Source: Micromonospora gifhornensis
Lineage (GTDB): Bacteria > Actinomycetota > Actinomycetes > Mycobacteriales > Micromonosporaceae
Assembly (NCBI RefSeq): GCF_016863515.1
Contig: NZ_BOPA01000028.1
Span: 62,001 to 126,000 of the forward strand
Length of the DNA stretch: 64,000 nt
Direction: 5' to 3'
Shown here: piece by piece, positions 17,285-24,643 of the stretch
Layout of the letters: every line of letters begins with the position of its first letter
Position numbering within the stretch: position 1 is the stretch's first letter
Translations under genes and position numbers: made by a program
Notes under the pieces: generated by a model
What the model was told of the DNA's origin: nothing
What the model saw: only the letters and a program-made list of their open reading frames with translations
Database searches by the model: none

Positions 17285-18389
17285 ACCGGAACAGCAACTC
17301 GCGCGCGGCTTCGACAACCTCGGCCACCGGCACGTCGATGACGAACGAGTCCCGATGCGGGCACTCGCCGTCGCCCGGGCGATGCGGGTAGATGCCCGGA
17401 GTGCAGTCCACCCCGCAGACCGGGCAGTGCACCGTCCACGAGGTGATCGGCCGGTGCCGGGCACGCAGCGGGGTGGCCGTGGTGATCAGGTTCCCGACCC
17501 AGAAGATGCCGACCGTCGGGGTGCCCACGGCGGCGGCCAGGTGCAGCGGGCCGGTGTCGTTGGAGACCACCAGCTCGCAGTCGGCGTAGCAGCCGGCCAA
17601 CCCACCGAGGCTCAACGTGCCGACCTGCGGTCGCACCGGCACCCGGGCCGCCGCGACCACCTGGTCCACCACGTCCTGCTCGGCGGGGGTGCCGGTGACC
17701 AGCACCTCGTACCCGTCCGCGTGCAGCGTCCGGGCCACCTCGGCGAACCGCTCGGCGGGCCAGCGACGGCGGGTGTCGGTGGCCCCCGGATGCAACACCA
17801 CCCGGGGCCGTTCCGGCTCACCGAGCACCGACCGGGCCTCGGCCCGGTCCGCGTCGGTGACAGTCAACGTCGGGGTGATCGTGGTCGCCGGGGCACCGAC
17901 AAGCGCCACCGCCTCCAGGTAGCGGATCACCTCGGGCTGGTAGTAGACGTAGCGCAGCCAGCGGTCCAGCGGCGGGGCGTCCTCGGCCCGCAGACCGGCG
18001 CTGACCCGGGCACCGAGCGCGGCCACCAGCGGGTTGGAGTTGGCGCCGCCACCGTGCAGTTGCAGTGCCAGGTCGAAACGCTCGGTGCGGGCGGCGGCCA
18101 GGAAGTCGACCATGCTGGCCTCGCCCTCACCGGGGCCCGCCGTGCGGATCCCCGGCGCGGGCGGCACCACAAGCACCCGATCCACCGGGCCGGGGCGGTC
18201 GCGCCACAGCTGCGCGTGCCACGGCGCACCGAGCAACACGATCTCCGCCTGCGGGTACGCCGACCGCAGCGCGTCCAGCGCCGGCAGGATGAAGATGAAG
18301 TCGCCGAGCGCGTTGGCGCGCAGCACGGCGATCCGGGCCACGTCCGGTACCAGCCCGGCGGCCGACGTGAGCAGGGCCGGGTCGCTCAT
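17280..18389 (-). CDS. GT9-family (ADP-heptose:acceptor) glycosyltransferase
   Basis: 369 aa glycosyltransferase family 9 protein, the heptosyltransferase (WaaC/WaaF) family. ARIAVLRANALGDFIFILPAL is the N-terminal acceptor domain start, split here as RANALGD plus FIFILPAL. Other marks are VLHPGATDTRRRWPAERFAEVA and VSNDTGPLHLAAAVGTPTVG for the ADP-sugar-binding C-terminal Rossmann domain. Four cysteines in CPVCGVDC and GECPH near residues 325-350 could bind zinc; this cysteine cluster is common in actinobacterial GT9 members but absent from E. coli WaaC. It faces hldE and GT2 across the repeat, consistent with one heptose-based glycan pathway. Confidence 0.9.
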   Translation of the reverse strand: MSDPALLTSAAGLVPDVARIAVLRANALGDFIFILPALDALRSAYPQAEIVLLGAPWHAQLWRDRPGPVDRVLVVPPAPGIRTAGPGEGEASMVDFLAAARTERFDLALQLHGGGANSNPLVAALGARVSAGLRAEDAPPLDRWLRYVYYQPEVIRYLEAVALVGAPATTITPTLTVTDADRAEARSVLGEPERPRVVLHPGATDTRRRWPAERFAEVARTLHADGYEVLVTGTPAEQDVVDQVVAAARVPVRPQVGTLSLGGLAGCYADCELVVSNDTGPLHLAAAVGTPTVGIFWVGNLITTATPLRARHRPITSWTVHCPVCGVDCTPGIYPHRPGDGECPHRDSFVIDVPVAEVVEAARELLFRS

Positions 18390-18395
18390 CCTCGG

Positions 18396-18914
18396 CTACC
18401 GGTCGGCTTCGCCGGTGGCGACGTCCGGATGGTGCAGTTCCCGGTCGGCGGCCGGGTCGATGTTGCTGGACGTGCCGCTGTACGGCCCGCCCCGACCGAC
18501 GGGGATGGTGCGAGGGCTGGGGCGGTTCGGTCGCGGCAACCGCACCCGGAGCAGGCCGTGATCCATCACCGCGTCGATCGCGTCCGGGTCCACCCGTGCC
18601 GGCAAAGGCACCCGGTAGTCGAAGCCCCGGGTCTCGAAGCCACCGGTGATCCCGTGGTCGGCGTTGACCTCGGCCTCGGTCCGGGCGCGTACGCACAGCT
18701 CACGGTCGTCCACCTCCACCGCGACCTCCTCGGGAGCGACGCCGGGCAGCCGGACGATCACCTCCCAGCCGTCGGTGGTCTCCCCCAACTCCACCTCGGG
18801 CGGCCCCGGCCGACCACCGACCAACCGCCTCAGCTCGGTACGCAGGGACTGCAACTCGCCCAGCGGGTCCCAACCCTGCTGGCCCGCACGCCAACCACGC
18901 CCTGGTCCGGTCAT
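18396..18914 (-). CDS. Hsp20/alpha-crystallin small heat-shock protein
   Basis: 172 aa chaperone. The alpha-crystallin domain runs from about residue 35 to 130: WEVIVRLPGVAPEEVAVEVDDRELCVRA, then GGFETRGFDYRVPLPARVDPDAI and the closing HGLLRVRLPRP, which matches the A-x-x-x-G-V-L-x-V-x-x-P pattern in diverged form. The C-terminal I-x-I/V anchor is RTIPV. The start ATG at 18914 was chosen because the homology begins in the following residues. It ends 7 bases upstream of the GT9 start, so GT9 may be transcribed with it. Expected to be heat or stress induced, but I see no clear HAIR palindrome. Confidence 0.9.
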   Translation of the reverse strand: MTGPGRGWRAGQQGWDPLGELQSLRTELRRLVGGRPGPPEVELGETTDGWEVIVRLPGVAPEEVAVEVDDRELCVRARTEAEVNADHGITGGFETRGFDYRVPLPARVDPDAIDAVMDHGLLRVRLPRPNRPSPRTIPVGRGGPYSGTSSNIDPAADRELHHPDVATGEADR

Positions 18915-18928
18915 CGCTGATCTCCCAT

Positions 18929-19414
18929 TCACTGGCTGCCAGATGTACGCAGGGAACTCGGCGCGTCCAGGTGGGCGTCGCGGTCGACGCCGACACCGAG
19001 CCGGTCGACCAGTTCCCCGCCGAGCCAGGCGCTGACACTGAGGATGCCGAGCGCCACCACCTCGATGGCGATCAGTGCGCCACCGGCGGCCCGCGAGTCG
19101 GCGTTGAGGCGTACCACCCAGACCGCGGCGAAGAGCAGGATCACCGCCACGTTGGCGGCGGCATGGGTGAGCGCCACCCGCTTTGCCCGCGTACCGGCCG
19201 GGATGGCCAGCAGGTCGAACAGGCCCGCCGCCGCGGCCAGCAGGCCACCGATCAGCCCGACGGTGATGTTCCAGTACGCCACCTCGCCGAGGAAGTCCGG
19301 CCCGCCGACGGTGTCGATGATGTCGAACAGCACCGCCGTGATGAGCAGCGCTGCCGGGAACATCACAAGCATCGGATGGACGGGGTGACCCAACACCTTG
19401 AGTCGACTCTCCAT
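18929..19414 (-). CDS. DUF2231 membrane protein
   Basis: 161 aa integral membrane protein with four predicted helices. It carries the family signature GHPVHPMLVMFPAALL near the N-terminus, where the paired histidines resemble a metal or heme site. Members occur in many bacteria and function is not established; some sit beside cytochromes. It ends 15 bases before the Hsp20 start and is probably its operon partner. The ATG at 19414 gives a tail-less N-terminus that fits the family. Confidence 0.88.
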   Translation of the reverse strand: MESRLKVLGHPVHPMLVMFPAALLITAVLFDIIDTVGGPDFLGEVAYWNITVGLIGGLLAAAAGLFDLLAIPAGTRAKRVALTHAAANVAVILLFAAVWVVRLNADSRAAGGALIAIEVVALGILSVSAWLGGELVDRLGVGVDRDAHLDAPSSLRTSGSQ

Positions 19415-19579
19415 CTCCGGCCTCCACTGCTTTCACTCGTCGACGCACCGTCGCCGCATCCGTGGGCGGTACCCCGGTCACCATGGGACAAACCTGACGA
19501 CAGGCACGATGCACCGACCGTGGCAGCCGCCGTCATGGTCAACGTCACCGGTAGCGCGCAGTGACGGTGACGGCGGGTG

Positions 19580-20182
19580 TCACGGTGCCTGGGCGTGTTC
19601 CGGTCGGGCGGACGAAGCCGGCCGGCTGGCCGCCCCGTCCGGCCACCGCCACGCGAGCAACGCGACGAGTGCCGCAGTGAGCAGGGCGGTGCCGATCTGC
19701 GCGGCGGCGTTCAGGATGCCGCCGAACAGGCCTGCGTTGTCGTCGGCCGTGGTGCTGGTGCCATGTGCGGTCGACGCGACCGATGCCACGCCCAGACCGG
19801 ACCCGGAGACGAACAGGCCGACCAGGAACAGCACCAGCGACCGCCGGTCGACCGCGAGCGCGCTCACCGACATCGCGCCCCCGACCACCACCAGCCCGGC
19901 CACCATCGCCGCCACCCGCCCCAACCGGCGGACCACCCCCGACGCGACGGCCGAGCCGGCGGCCACCGCCGCGCTGAAGACCAGGAACACCGCGCCGCTC
20001 ACCGCCGCGGTCAGGTCGAGCACCTGTTGCAGGAAGAGGGTGCCCACCACACTGGCACCGCTGGTGGTGAAGGTCAGCACCAACGCCACCAGGGCACCCA
20101 GCACCAGCGACGGCACCGTCCACACCCAGGGCGGCACCAGCGGAACGGCCACCGACCGCTGCACGGCGAGGAACCCGGAGCA
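19580..20182 (-). pseudogene. C-terminal remnant of an MFS transporter
   Basis: About 200 residues equal to the C-terminal six helices of a DHA2-type MFS exporter (WTVPSLVLGALVALVL, then FLQQVLDLTAAVSG and LFGGILNAAAQIG). The N-terminal half, including helix 1 to 6 motifs, is missing and no ribosome-binding site lies at a suitable start. The open frame runs on to 20302 but the extra residues do not resemble the family. It looks like a 5' deletion relic, and it marks the left part of the disturbed region up to tRNA-Thr. Confidence 0.72.
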
Positions 20183-20298
20183 CATGGGTGACCTCGCCGG
20201 TCTGGACGTCCCGGACGGCACCGACACTGACCCGCTCAATACCGGCGTGTGGCCGCCAGGGCGGGGCCATCCGGTCGGCCCAGGGTTGCCTCGGCCGC

Positions 20299-20433
20299 TC
20301 ACAGTTCGTCGGCGACGAAACGCATCGACACCGTACGGTCACCGGTGATGATGTCCGGGTTCGTACCGTCGGAAACCAGCCGCAGGGCGTCGCCGGCAGG
20401 CCGGCCGGCCTCGTCTCTCCGAGCTGTCAGACC
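20299..20433 (-). other. Possible coding remnant, 3' end of an unknown gene
   Basis: On the minus strand, between the stop of the 2H phosphoesterase and the MFS relic, one frame reads DEAGRPAGDALRLVSDG, TNPDIITGDRTVSMRFVADEL and stops at 20299. Codon use is that of real genes here, but there is no start codon. It is in the same frame as the upstream gene, directly behind its TGA. It could be a fossil C-terminus; I do not recognise the family. Confidence 0.35.
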
Positions 20434-21081
20434 TCAGTGACCGATCGGGACCTGCACGTCGCGAGTCCACTCGTACATGCGGTTGTCACGATGGAACTCA
20501 ATCAGACCGACGTGATCGAGGACTATCGTGACCGCTGGCGCGTCCACCTGGGTCACCGCGTCGACGATCGGCCCTGCGGCTTGTGTCGAGTTGGAATAGG
20601 CGACGCTCACATGTGGTCGGTACGCCCCCACCTGCCCGGGTGCCAACTCGACATGGTCCTGCCCGAGGACTTCTGCGATGGCGGCCCTGACCTGGTTCCG
20701 CACGGAGGCGATGGGCTCAGATGGCGTCGCTGGCAGGTACACGGCTTCCCGGCGCACCACAGGTCGGTGAAACGTGACGATCGGCGTAGGCACGCGGGCA
20801 AGCCGCTGTCGGATGGCATGCTCCAGATCGGCGACCTGGTCCTCACTGAGAACGTCCAGGAAGCCGACGCCTTGCATGGTCAGGTGCAACCAAGGCGTCG
20901 GAATGAGATCGAGGCCGGAAAACGGCCGCAATGCCTGCTGGTAGAGCTGCGCCAGCTTCACCAACTCGGTGTGCGGACTCATGGTGAAGTGGCAGGCGTG
21001 GAAATGGCGGCCAACCCGCCACCCCGGCCGCCACCACCAGTGGTCCTGCATGTTGTCGGCGTGCTCGACCAGGTCGGACAT
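20434..21081 (-). CDS. 2'-5' RNA ligase / 2H phosphoesterase family protein
   Basis: 215 aa protein with the two HxT/S motifs of 2H phosphoesterases: HLTM near residue 68 and HVSV near residue 165. These histidines act on 2',3'-cyclic phosphates or 2'-5' bonds in RNA or nucleotides. ACHFTMSPHTELVKLAQLYQQAL precedes the first motif. I start at ATG 21081 because GGGAGCC lies just upstream and homology begins soon after; the frame is open to 21126. Neighbours are small unknown genes, so the true substrate is not indicated. The surrounding region carries other signs of recombination. Confidence 0.8.
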   Translation of the reverse strand: MSDLVEHADNMQDHWWWRPGWRVGRHFHACHFTMSPHTELVKLAQLYQQALRPFSGLDLIPTPWLHLTMQGVGFLDVLSEDQVADLEHAIRQRLARVPTPIVTFHRPVVRREAVYLPATPSEPIASVRNQVRAAIAEVLGQDHVELAPGQVGAYRPHVSVAYSNSTQAAGPIVDAVTQVDAPAVTIVLDHVGLIEFHRDNRMYEWTRDVQVPIGH

Positions 21082-21159
21082 GTGGCTCCCTGGATGCCTG
21101 TCGGCGTCTTCGGCTACTTCCCTCACCCTTGCTGTCGCCGGGCAACGACGAGCCGGTGG

Positions 21160-21360
21160 TCAGCGGTTCATGAAGCCGGGACAGGCATCAACTACCCCCA
21201 TGCTCCTCTGCACCAGAAGGTGGCCGTCCTCGACCCAGATGGTCTCGCCGGGTTGCACCAGAACCGGTCGATCCAGGACGAAGTGATGCCATTGATCGAC
21301 AAGCGTGAGGCGGTCAGCCTGCTCACGGTGGACCGGCCGCCGCTTCCTGGCTGTGCCCAT
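21160..21360 (-). CDS. Small hypothetical protein
   Basis: 66 aa from ATG 21360 (GTG 21366 would add two residues). The sequence contains LVDQWHHFVLDRPVLVQPGE and IWVEDGHLLVQRS, which looks like a small beta-rich protein. I do not recognise a family. The start overlaps that of the plus-strand hypothetical gene at 21359, so the two cannot both be strongly expressed from separate promoters in that space; one may be spurious. Confidence 0.4.
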   Translation of the reverse strand: MGTARKRRPVHREQADRLTLVDQWHHFVLDRPVLVQPGETIWVEDGHLLVQRSMGVVDACPGFMNR

Positions 21361-21559
21361 GACCACAGCATCGGCTCGATTCCGCCAAGCGACAAGTCCC
21401 GACGACCGGGAGATTCGCCAACGGGGCCGCTGGACGGTGCTGGTGTCAGGCAGTCCGCTCGGCGGGGAATCCGTACGGTGGGACGGCGACGACCTGAACG
21501 CCGGGTTGTCACGGGTGCTGGCCGAGCTTCAGGAGCGGGTTCCGGGACTGCTCGACTGA
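21359..21559 (+). CDS. Small hypothetical protein
   Basis: 66 aa: RQRGRWTVLVSGSPLGGESV, RWDGDDLNAGLSRVLAELQE and a C-terminal VPGLLD. The charged amphipathic C-terminal helix and good codon bias support a real gene. I cannot assign a family. It is head-to-head with, and overlaps by two bases, the minus-strand hypothetical gene. A diverged direct repeat begins 21 bases after its stop. Confidence 0.42.
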   Translation: MTTASARFRQATSPDDREIRQRGRWTVLVSGSPLGGESVRWDGDDLNAGLSRVLAELQERVPGLLD

Positions 21560-21579
21560 GCCACGGCCTGGGGCTGGGG

Positions 21580-21681
21580 CTGGAAGATCACGGATGGCTG
21601 GTCAGGTATCCGCACGCCTGATCAGCCCGTCCGTCGTTGTCGGGCTGCGTCGGCGTCTCACGGTAGCCCTGGCTGTACGGA
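21580..21681. repeat. Diverged direct repeat, left copy
   Basis: About 100 bases that recur at 23315-23419. The best block, CGGATGGCTGGTCAGGT (21591-21607), is identical in both, and both end with TGGCTGTACGGA. By eye about three quarters of positions match. The two copies bracket the propeller-like and immunity-like genes. Confidence 0.65.
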
Positions 21682-21756
21682 TGGCGGCGGGCGTCAATGT
21701 CAGACGGAGGCCATCCAGGTTCTCAGGAGCGCGCATCGCGGCAACGCCGGACGAGG

Positions 21757-22722
21757 TCAGGGCAGATCGTCGAGGCTGATTCGGTACCACTCCGTGTTCG
21801 CGAAGACGTGCAGCTCCGGGCCTCGTCCGACCATTTGGACTCGGTCGGGGAGGGGCCGATCGCCGGGTAGGACAAGCAATCCTTCGCTGACCGGCTCGTG
21901 CTGAGTGTCAGCGAGACGGCCGATCACCACTCGGCTGCGCTCGCCGCTGTAGCCGCCGAACAAGGCGCAGGTGTCGCCGTGGGCGACAAGCGCCTTTGCT
22001 CCCCTGATCTTGTTGTGCCAGCCGGTCACCGTCCCGTCGGAAATCCGCACGATCGGGAAGCTGCTGTAGTAGCACGCCCAAGCGGTTTCCCCCTCGACGT
22101 TCAGGCTGTAGCAGTCGTCGATCCGGCCGAACTCAACCCCGAAGGGGTATCTCCAATTTGGTTCGAGGCCGGCGGTGAGGCGGACGATGCCGTGTGGGGA
22201 ACCGTCGCCGTAGACACCTTCATCGAAGTAGCCGATCCACAGCTGCCCGGTCGGCGTGGCCAGCGCATGCTCAATGCCATCGCCGACATCGCCTTGGAGC
22301 ACAGGCGTGCCGTCGGCGTCGAAGACCACGGCCTTGCCACCCCTGCCCGCGACCACCACAATCCGTCCGTCGGGTAGCGGCTGGAGCTTGCAGAACGGGA
22401 GGTGCAGAGCGGCGATGGTGGTGACCGTCGTCGTGCTCGCGCCTTGGACGACCACCCGGGCGGAGACGGGTTGTCGGGCGCAGGACTCGGCCAAGCCTGC
22501 ACCGGCCAGCAGCGCCTTCCGGCTGGCGGGATCAGCCCACAGCGAGATCACCTCGCCGGATGGGCCCACCGATGCCGTCACCAGGACGTCGTCAGCGACC
22601 GGGGACGCCAACCGCCCGTGCGCACGTAACTGGACCAACGGCGGACCGCTGTGCCCTGCGGAGATCGTCATCGTCAGACGATAACCAGGGCTCCGCGGGC
22701 ACGCGTCGCCGCTGTCGTTCAT
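21757..22722 (-). CDS. Hypothetical beta-propeller-like protein
   Basis: 321 aa protein (304 if the ATG at 22671 is used) with repeating short beta strands and DG turns: PDGRIVVVAGRGGKAVVFDADG, GQLWIGYFDEGVYGDG and AHGDTCALFGGYSGERSRVVIG. This pattern suggests a WD/NHL-like propeller; no catalytic motif or signal peptide is visible. I do not recognise a characterised family. It lies 43 bases after the immunity-like gene in the same direction and between the two direct-repeat copies, so the two genes may have arrived together. Confidence 0.68.
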   Translation of the reverse strand: MNDSGDACPRSPGYRLTMTISAGHSGPPLVQLRAHGRLASPVADDVLVTASVGPSGEVISLWADPASRKALLAGAGLAESCARQPVSARVVVQGASTTTVTTIAALHLPFCKLQPLPDGRIVVVAGRGGKAVVFDADGTPVLQGDVGDGIEHALATPTGQLWIGYFDEGVYGDGSPHGIVRLTAGLEPNWRYPFGVEFGRIDDCYSLNVEGETAWACYYSSFPIVRISDGTVTGWHNKIRGAKALVAHGDTCALFGGYSGERSRVVIGRLADTQHEPVSEGLLVLPGDRPLPDRVQMVGRGPELHVFANTEWYRISLDDLP

Positions 22723-22765
22723 TCGCCGCGGCCCAGCGCCGGCAGGCGCGGGCGAGCAGCCTGAA

Positions 22766-23230
22766 CTATGTGGAAGAGGATGCCAGCCCGGCCCGAACAG
22801 CCCTACCTATCTCGTCAGCGCTGGATTCTGACGGCACGACGGTCTTGTTTCCCGTGTACGAGAACCCCGTGCGAACACCACTGTTCTCCGTGTAAAAGAC
22901 GAAGTAGGCACCGGAGTCATCACGCCTGACGCCCACTGCCCGGCTACCCCGCGCGAACGCCGCAAAGGACCTGACTTTCGCCAGCTTCAGGAGCCCACGC
23001 AAGTGTTCCTCCCCATTCTCCGGTGAAATGTCCCGCTCTGGCTCCTGACCGATACGGAGCCCTTCTTGAACGAGCACGCCAAGGTGGTTGTCAGCAACGT
23101 CAGCGGAGACCGCGTCGCACCATCCGTTTAGGACCGTCGGACCCTGAGCGACACGAGAATAGCTAGCCACATAAATCCTGCCGTCGTCACGCTGGAATAC
23201 GCTGACCTTTCCATTCATTTCACGGATCAC
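22766..23230 (-). CDS. Putative immunity-like small protein (CdiI-type, tentative)
   Basis: 154 aa (150 from the second Met at 23218). NGKVSVFQRDDGRIYVASYS opens the protein. The end, SADEIGRAVRAGLASSS after YTGNKTVVPS, resembles small CDI immunity proteins that finish with a 'deelgeavleal' helix; this is a weak pattern match. The gene is less GC-rich than its neighbours, consistent with horizontal transfer. No cognate CdiA/Rhs toxin is found in this window. Alternative: an unrelated cytoplasmic unknown. Confidence 0.5.
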   Translation of the reverse strand: MIREMNGKVSVFQRDDGRIYVASYSRVAQGPTVLNGWCDAVSADVADNHLGVLVQEGLRIGQEPERDISPENGEEHLRGLLKLAKVRSFAAFARGSRAVGVRRDDSGAYFVFYTENSGVRTGFSYTGNKTVVPSESSADEIGRAVRAGLASSST

Positions 23231-23314
23231 TTACCTCACGTCAATTCTTTGGTTCATGCCGGAGTCGCCACCTGCTGCCACACGGAGGACCCTAACTGGG
23301 GCGGTGAACCTGGG

Positions 23315-23419
23315 TTGGAAGAAGATCGCGGATGGCTGGTCAGGTGACTGCACACCTGGTCAGTCGGTCCGTCGCTGTCGGCCGGCGTCAGTGTCAGCGG
23401 GCGGGCTTGGCTGTACGGA
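23315..23419. repeat. Diverged direct repeat, right copy
   Basis: Second copy of the element at 21580-21681, in the same orientation, with the identical block CGGATGGCTGGTCAGGT at 23329-23345. It lies 12 bases after the stop of the DUF6228 gene, as the left copy lies after a gene end on the other strand. Confidence 0.65.
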
Positions 23420-23431
23420 TTGATGTACGCG

Positions 23432-23872
23432 TCACCTCGCCAGTCCCTCAAAGTGGGCACGAAGATCGGCAACAAGCGACATCATCTGTTCTCCCGCCTC
23501 GACGGTGATGAAGACTCGGGCGAGCCATCCGTCAGGTGAGTAAGAGTCCTGTTGAAGGGTGCCGCCTAGAGTGACGTGCCCCTTGCCGTCGTGACGGGCG
23601 GTGATCCGCATGGTGGCGTCCAATGATCGCCAACTACGTTCACCGTCCCAGCCGCGCCAGTCGTTGGCCAGATGCTGGAAGAAGTCCACGAGGTCCGGCT
23701 CTTGGGCATGAGTAGGCCATGCAAGCTCTACTCCGCGCCGGGCGTCGAGTCCTTGGTCATGCATCTCCACCTGCAACACGACGACGTAACCGTCACCCCA
23801 AGGATCTTTCGGTGGATGAAGCACCCACATGCTCCCTGCGGGTGGAGAGCCGATGATCAGTGCGTCGTTCAT
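23432..23872 (-). CDS. DUF6228 family protein
   Basis: 146 aa. The block WRSLDATMRITARHDGKGHVTLGGTL followed by WLARVFITVEAGEQM is the core of the DUF6228 family, found in actinobacteria. Members are small cytoplasmic proteins of unknown function, often located near polymorphic-toxin or hypothetical-protein clusters, which would suit an immunity role (inference). It begins with ATG 23872. The C-terminal LVADLRAHF is a typical short helix. It lies in the accessory region between the direct repeat and the broken integrase. Confidence 0.75.
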   Translation of the reverse strand: MNDALIIGSPPAGSMWVLHPPKDPWGDGYVVVLQVEMHDQGLDARRGVELAWPTHAQEPDLVDFFQHLANDWRGWDGERSWRSLDATMRITARHDGKGHVTLGGTLQQDSYSPDGWLARVFITVEAGEQMMSLVADLRAHFEGLAR

Positions 23873-23958
23873 GACGCCGCATTATGGCTGGCGGATCTCT
23901 GAGGAGGGCCGGGGTCCGCGGCAGAGCCCCGAGGTCTCCGTAGACCTGGTCGCCCCCA

Positions 23959-24427
23959 AGCGTGGCCAGCCGGCCGGAGGTCGCCAGCAGGCCGGGGCCG
24001 GGCCGGCGCGGCCCGCTTGCGGGCCGCCTTGATCACAACCACGTCGCCGGGAAGCGCCGCGACGAACTGGTGTTCACCGCCCCCAACGGCGGTCCGCTAC
24101 GCAACACGAACTTCCGGACGCGGGTCTTCGGACCGGCGGCGGCATCGGTCGGGCTGGCCGGGCTCACGCCTCACGACCTGCGACACACGGCGGCGAGTCT
24201 GGCCGTGGCAGCCGGGGCGAACGTGGAAGGCGGTGCAGCGGTCGCTCGGGCACGCCTCGGCGTCGATGACGTTGAACGTGTACGCGGGCCTGTTCGGTGA
24301 CGACCTGGACGCCGTCGCCACCCGGCTGGACGAGGCGGTCGCGGCGCGGGACAAGGACTATTCAAGGACTCGACAGGCTGGCGGTGAGGTTGTCGACCTT
24401 GGGAAACGGCGAAGCCCAGGCCAATGA
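23959..24427 (+). pseudogene. Tyrosine integrase C-terminal remnant, frameshifted
   Basis: Catalytic domain relic of a phage/ICE-type tyrosine recombinase. One frame gives DELVFTAPNGGPLRNTNFRTRVF and LTPHDLRHTAASLAVAAGAN with the His-x-x-Arg box. Near 24223 an extra G shifts the frame. The other frame then gives KAVQRSLGHASASMTLNVYAGLF with the second histidine and the nucleophile tyrosine. The N-terminal core-binding domain and the first catalytic arginine are missing. It ends 18 bases before the 3' end of tRNA-Thr, the usual place for an integrase beside its attachment site. It is dead and marks the boundary of an old integrative element. Confidence 0.85.
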
Positions 24428-24437
24428 CCTGGGCTTC
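24411..24437. terminator. Perfect 10-bp hairpin between integrase relic and tRNA-Thr
   Basis: GAAGCCCAGG (24411-24420), loop CCAATGA, CCTGGGCTTC (24428-24437). It lies 7 bases beyond the tRNA 3' end on the minus strand and overlaps the integrase stop; it probably terminates the tRNA transcript. Confidence 0.75.
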
Positions 24438-24444
24438 TTCACCG

Positions 24445-24518
24445 AGCCGCCTGACGGAATCGAACCGTCGACCTACGCATTACGAGTGCGTCGCTCTAGC
24501 CGACTGAGCTAAGGCGGC
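24445..24518 (-). tRNA. tRNA-Thr (anticodon CGT)
   Basis: 74 nt cloverleaf on the minus strand. Acceptor stem GCCGCCT pairs with AGGCGGC. The D arm is TAGCTCAGTCGGCTAGAGC. The anticodon arm ACGCA-CTCGTAA-TGCGT gives CGT, reading ACG. The T arm contains GGTTCGATTCC. CCA is not encoded. It is the probable integration target of the element whose integrase remnant lies beside its 3' end. Confidence 0.96.
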
Positions 24519-24643
24519 AACGATCGCCTAGTGTACGGCACGCGCCGACGCCCAGCGGAGCGGGAGTACCCGAGTCGGCATACCGGACAGCGCGGCCCTT
24601 GCGGCTCGGCAGGTGCGAATCATCGCCCGCTACGCTGCGATGG

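Noticed and set aside
21160..21366. GTG at 21366 as start of the minus-strand small gene
   Set aside because: The ATG at 21360 is a better start; both are weak because the opposite gene's start overlaps.
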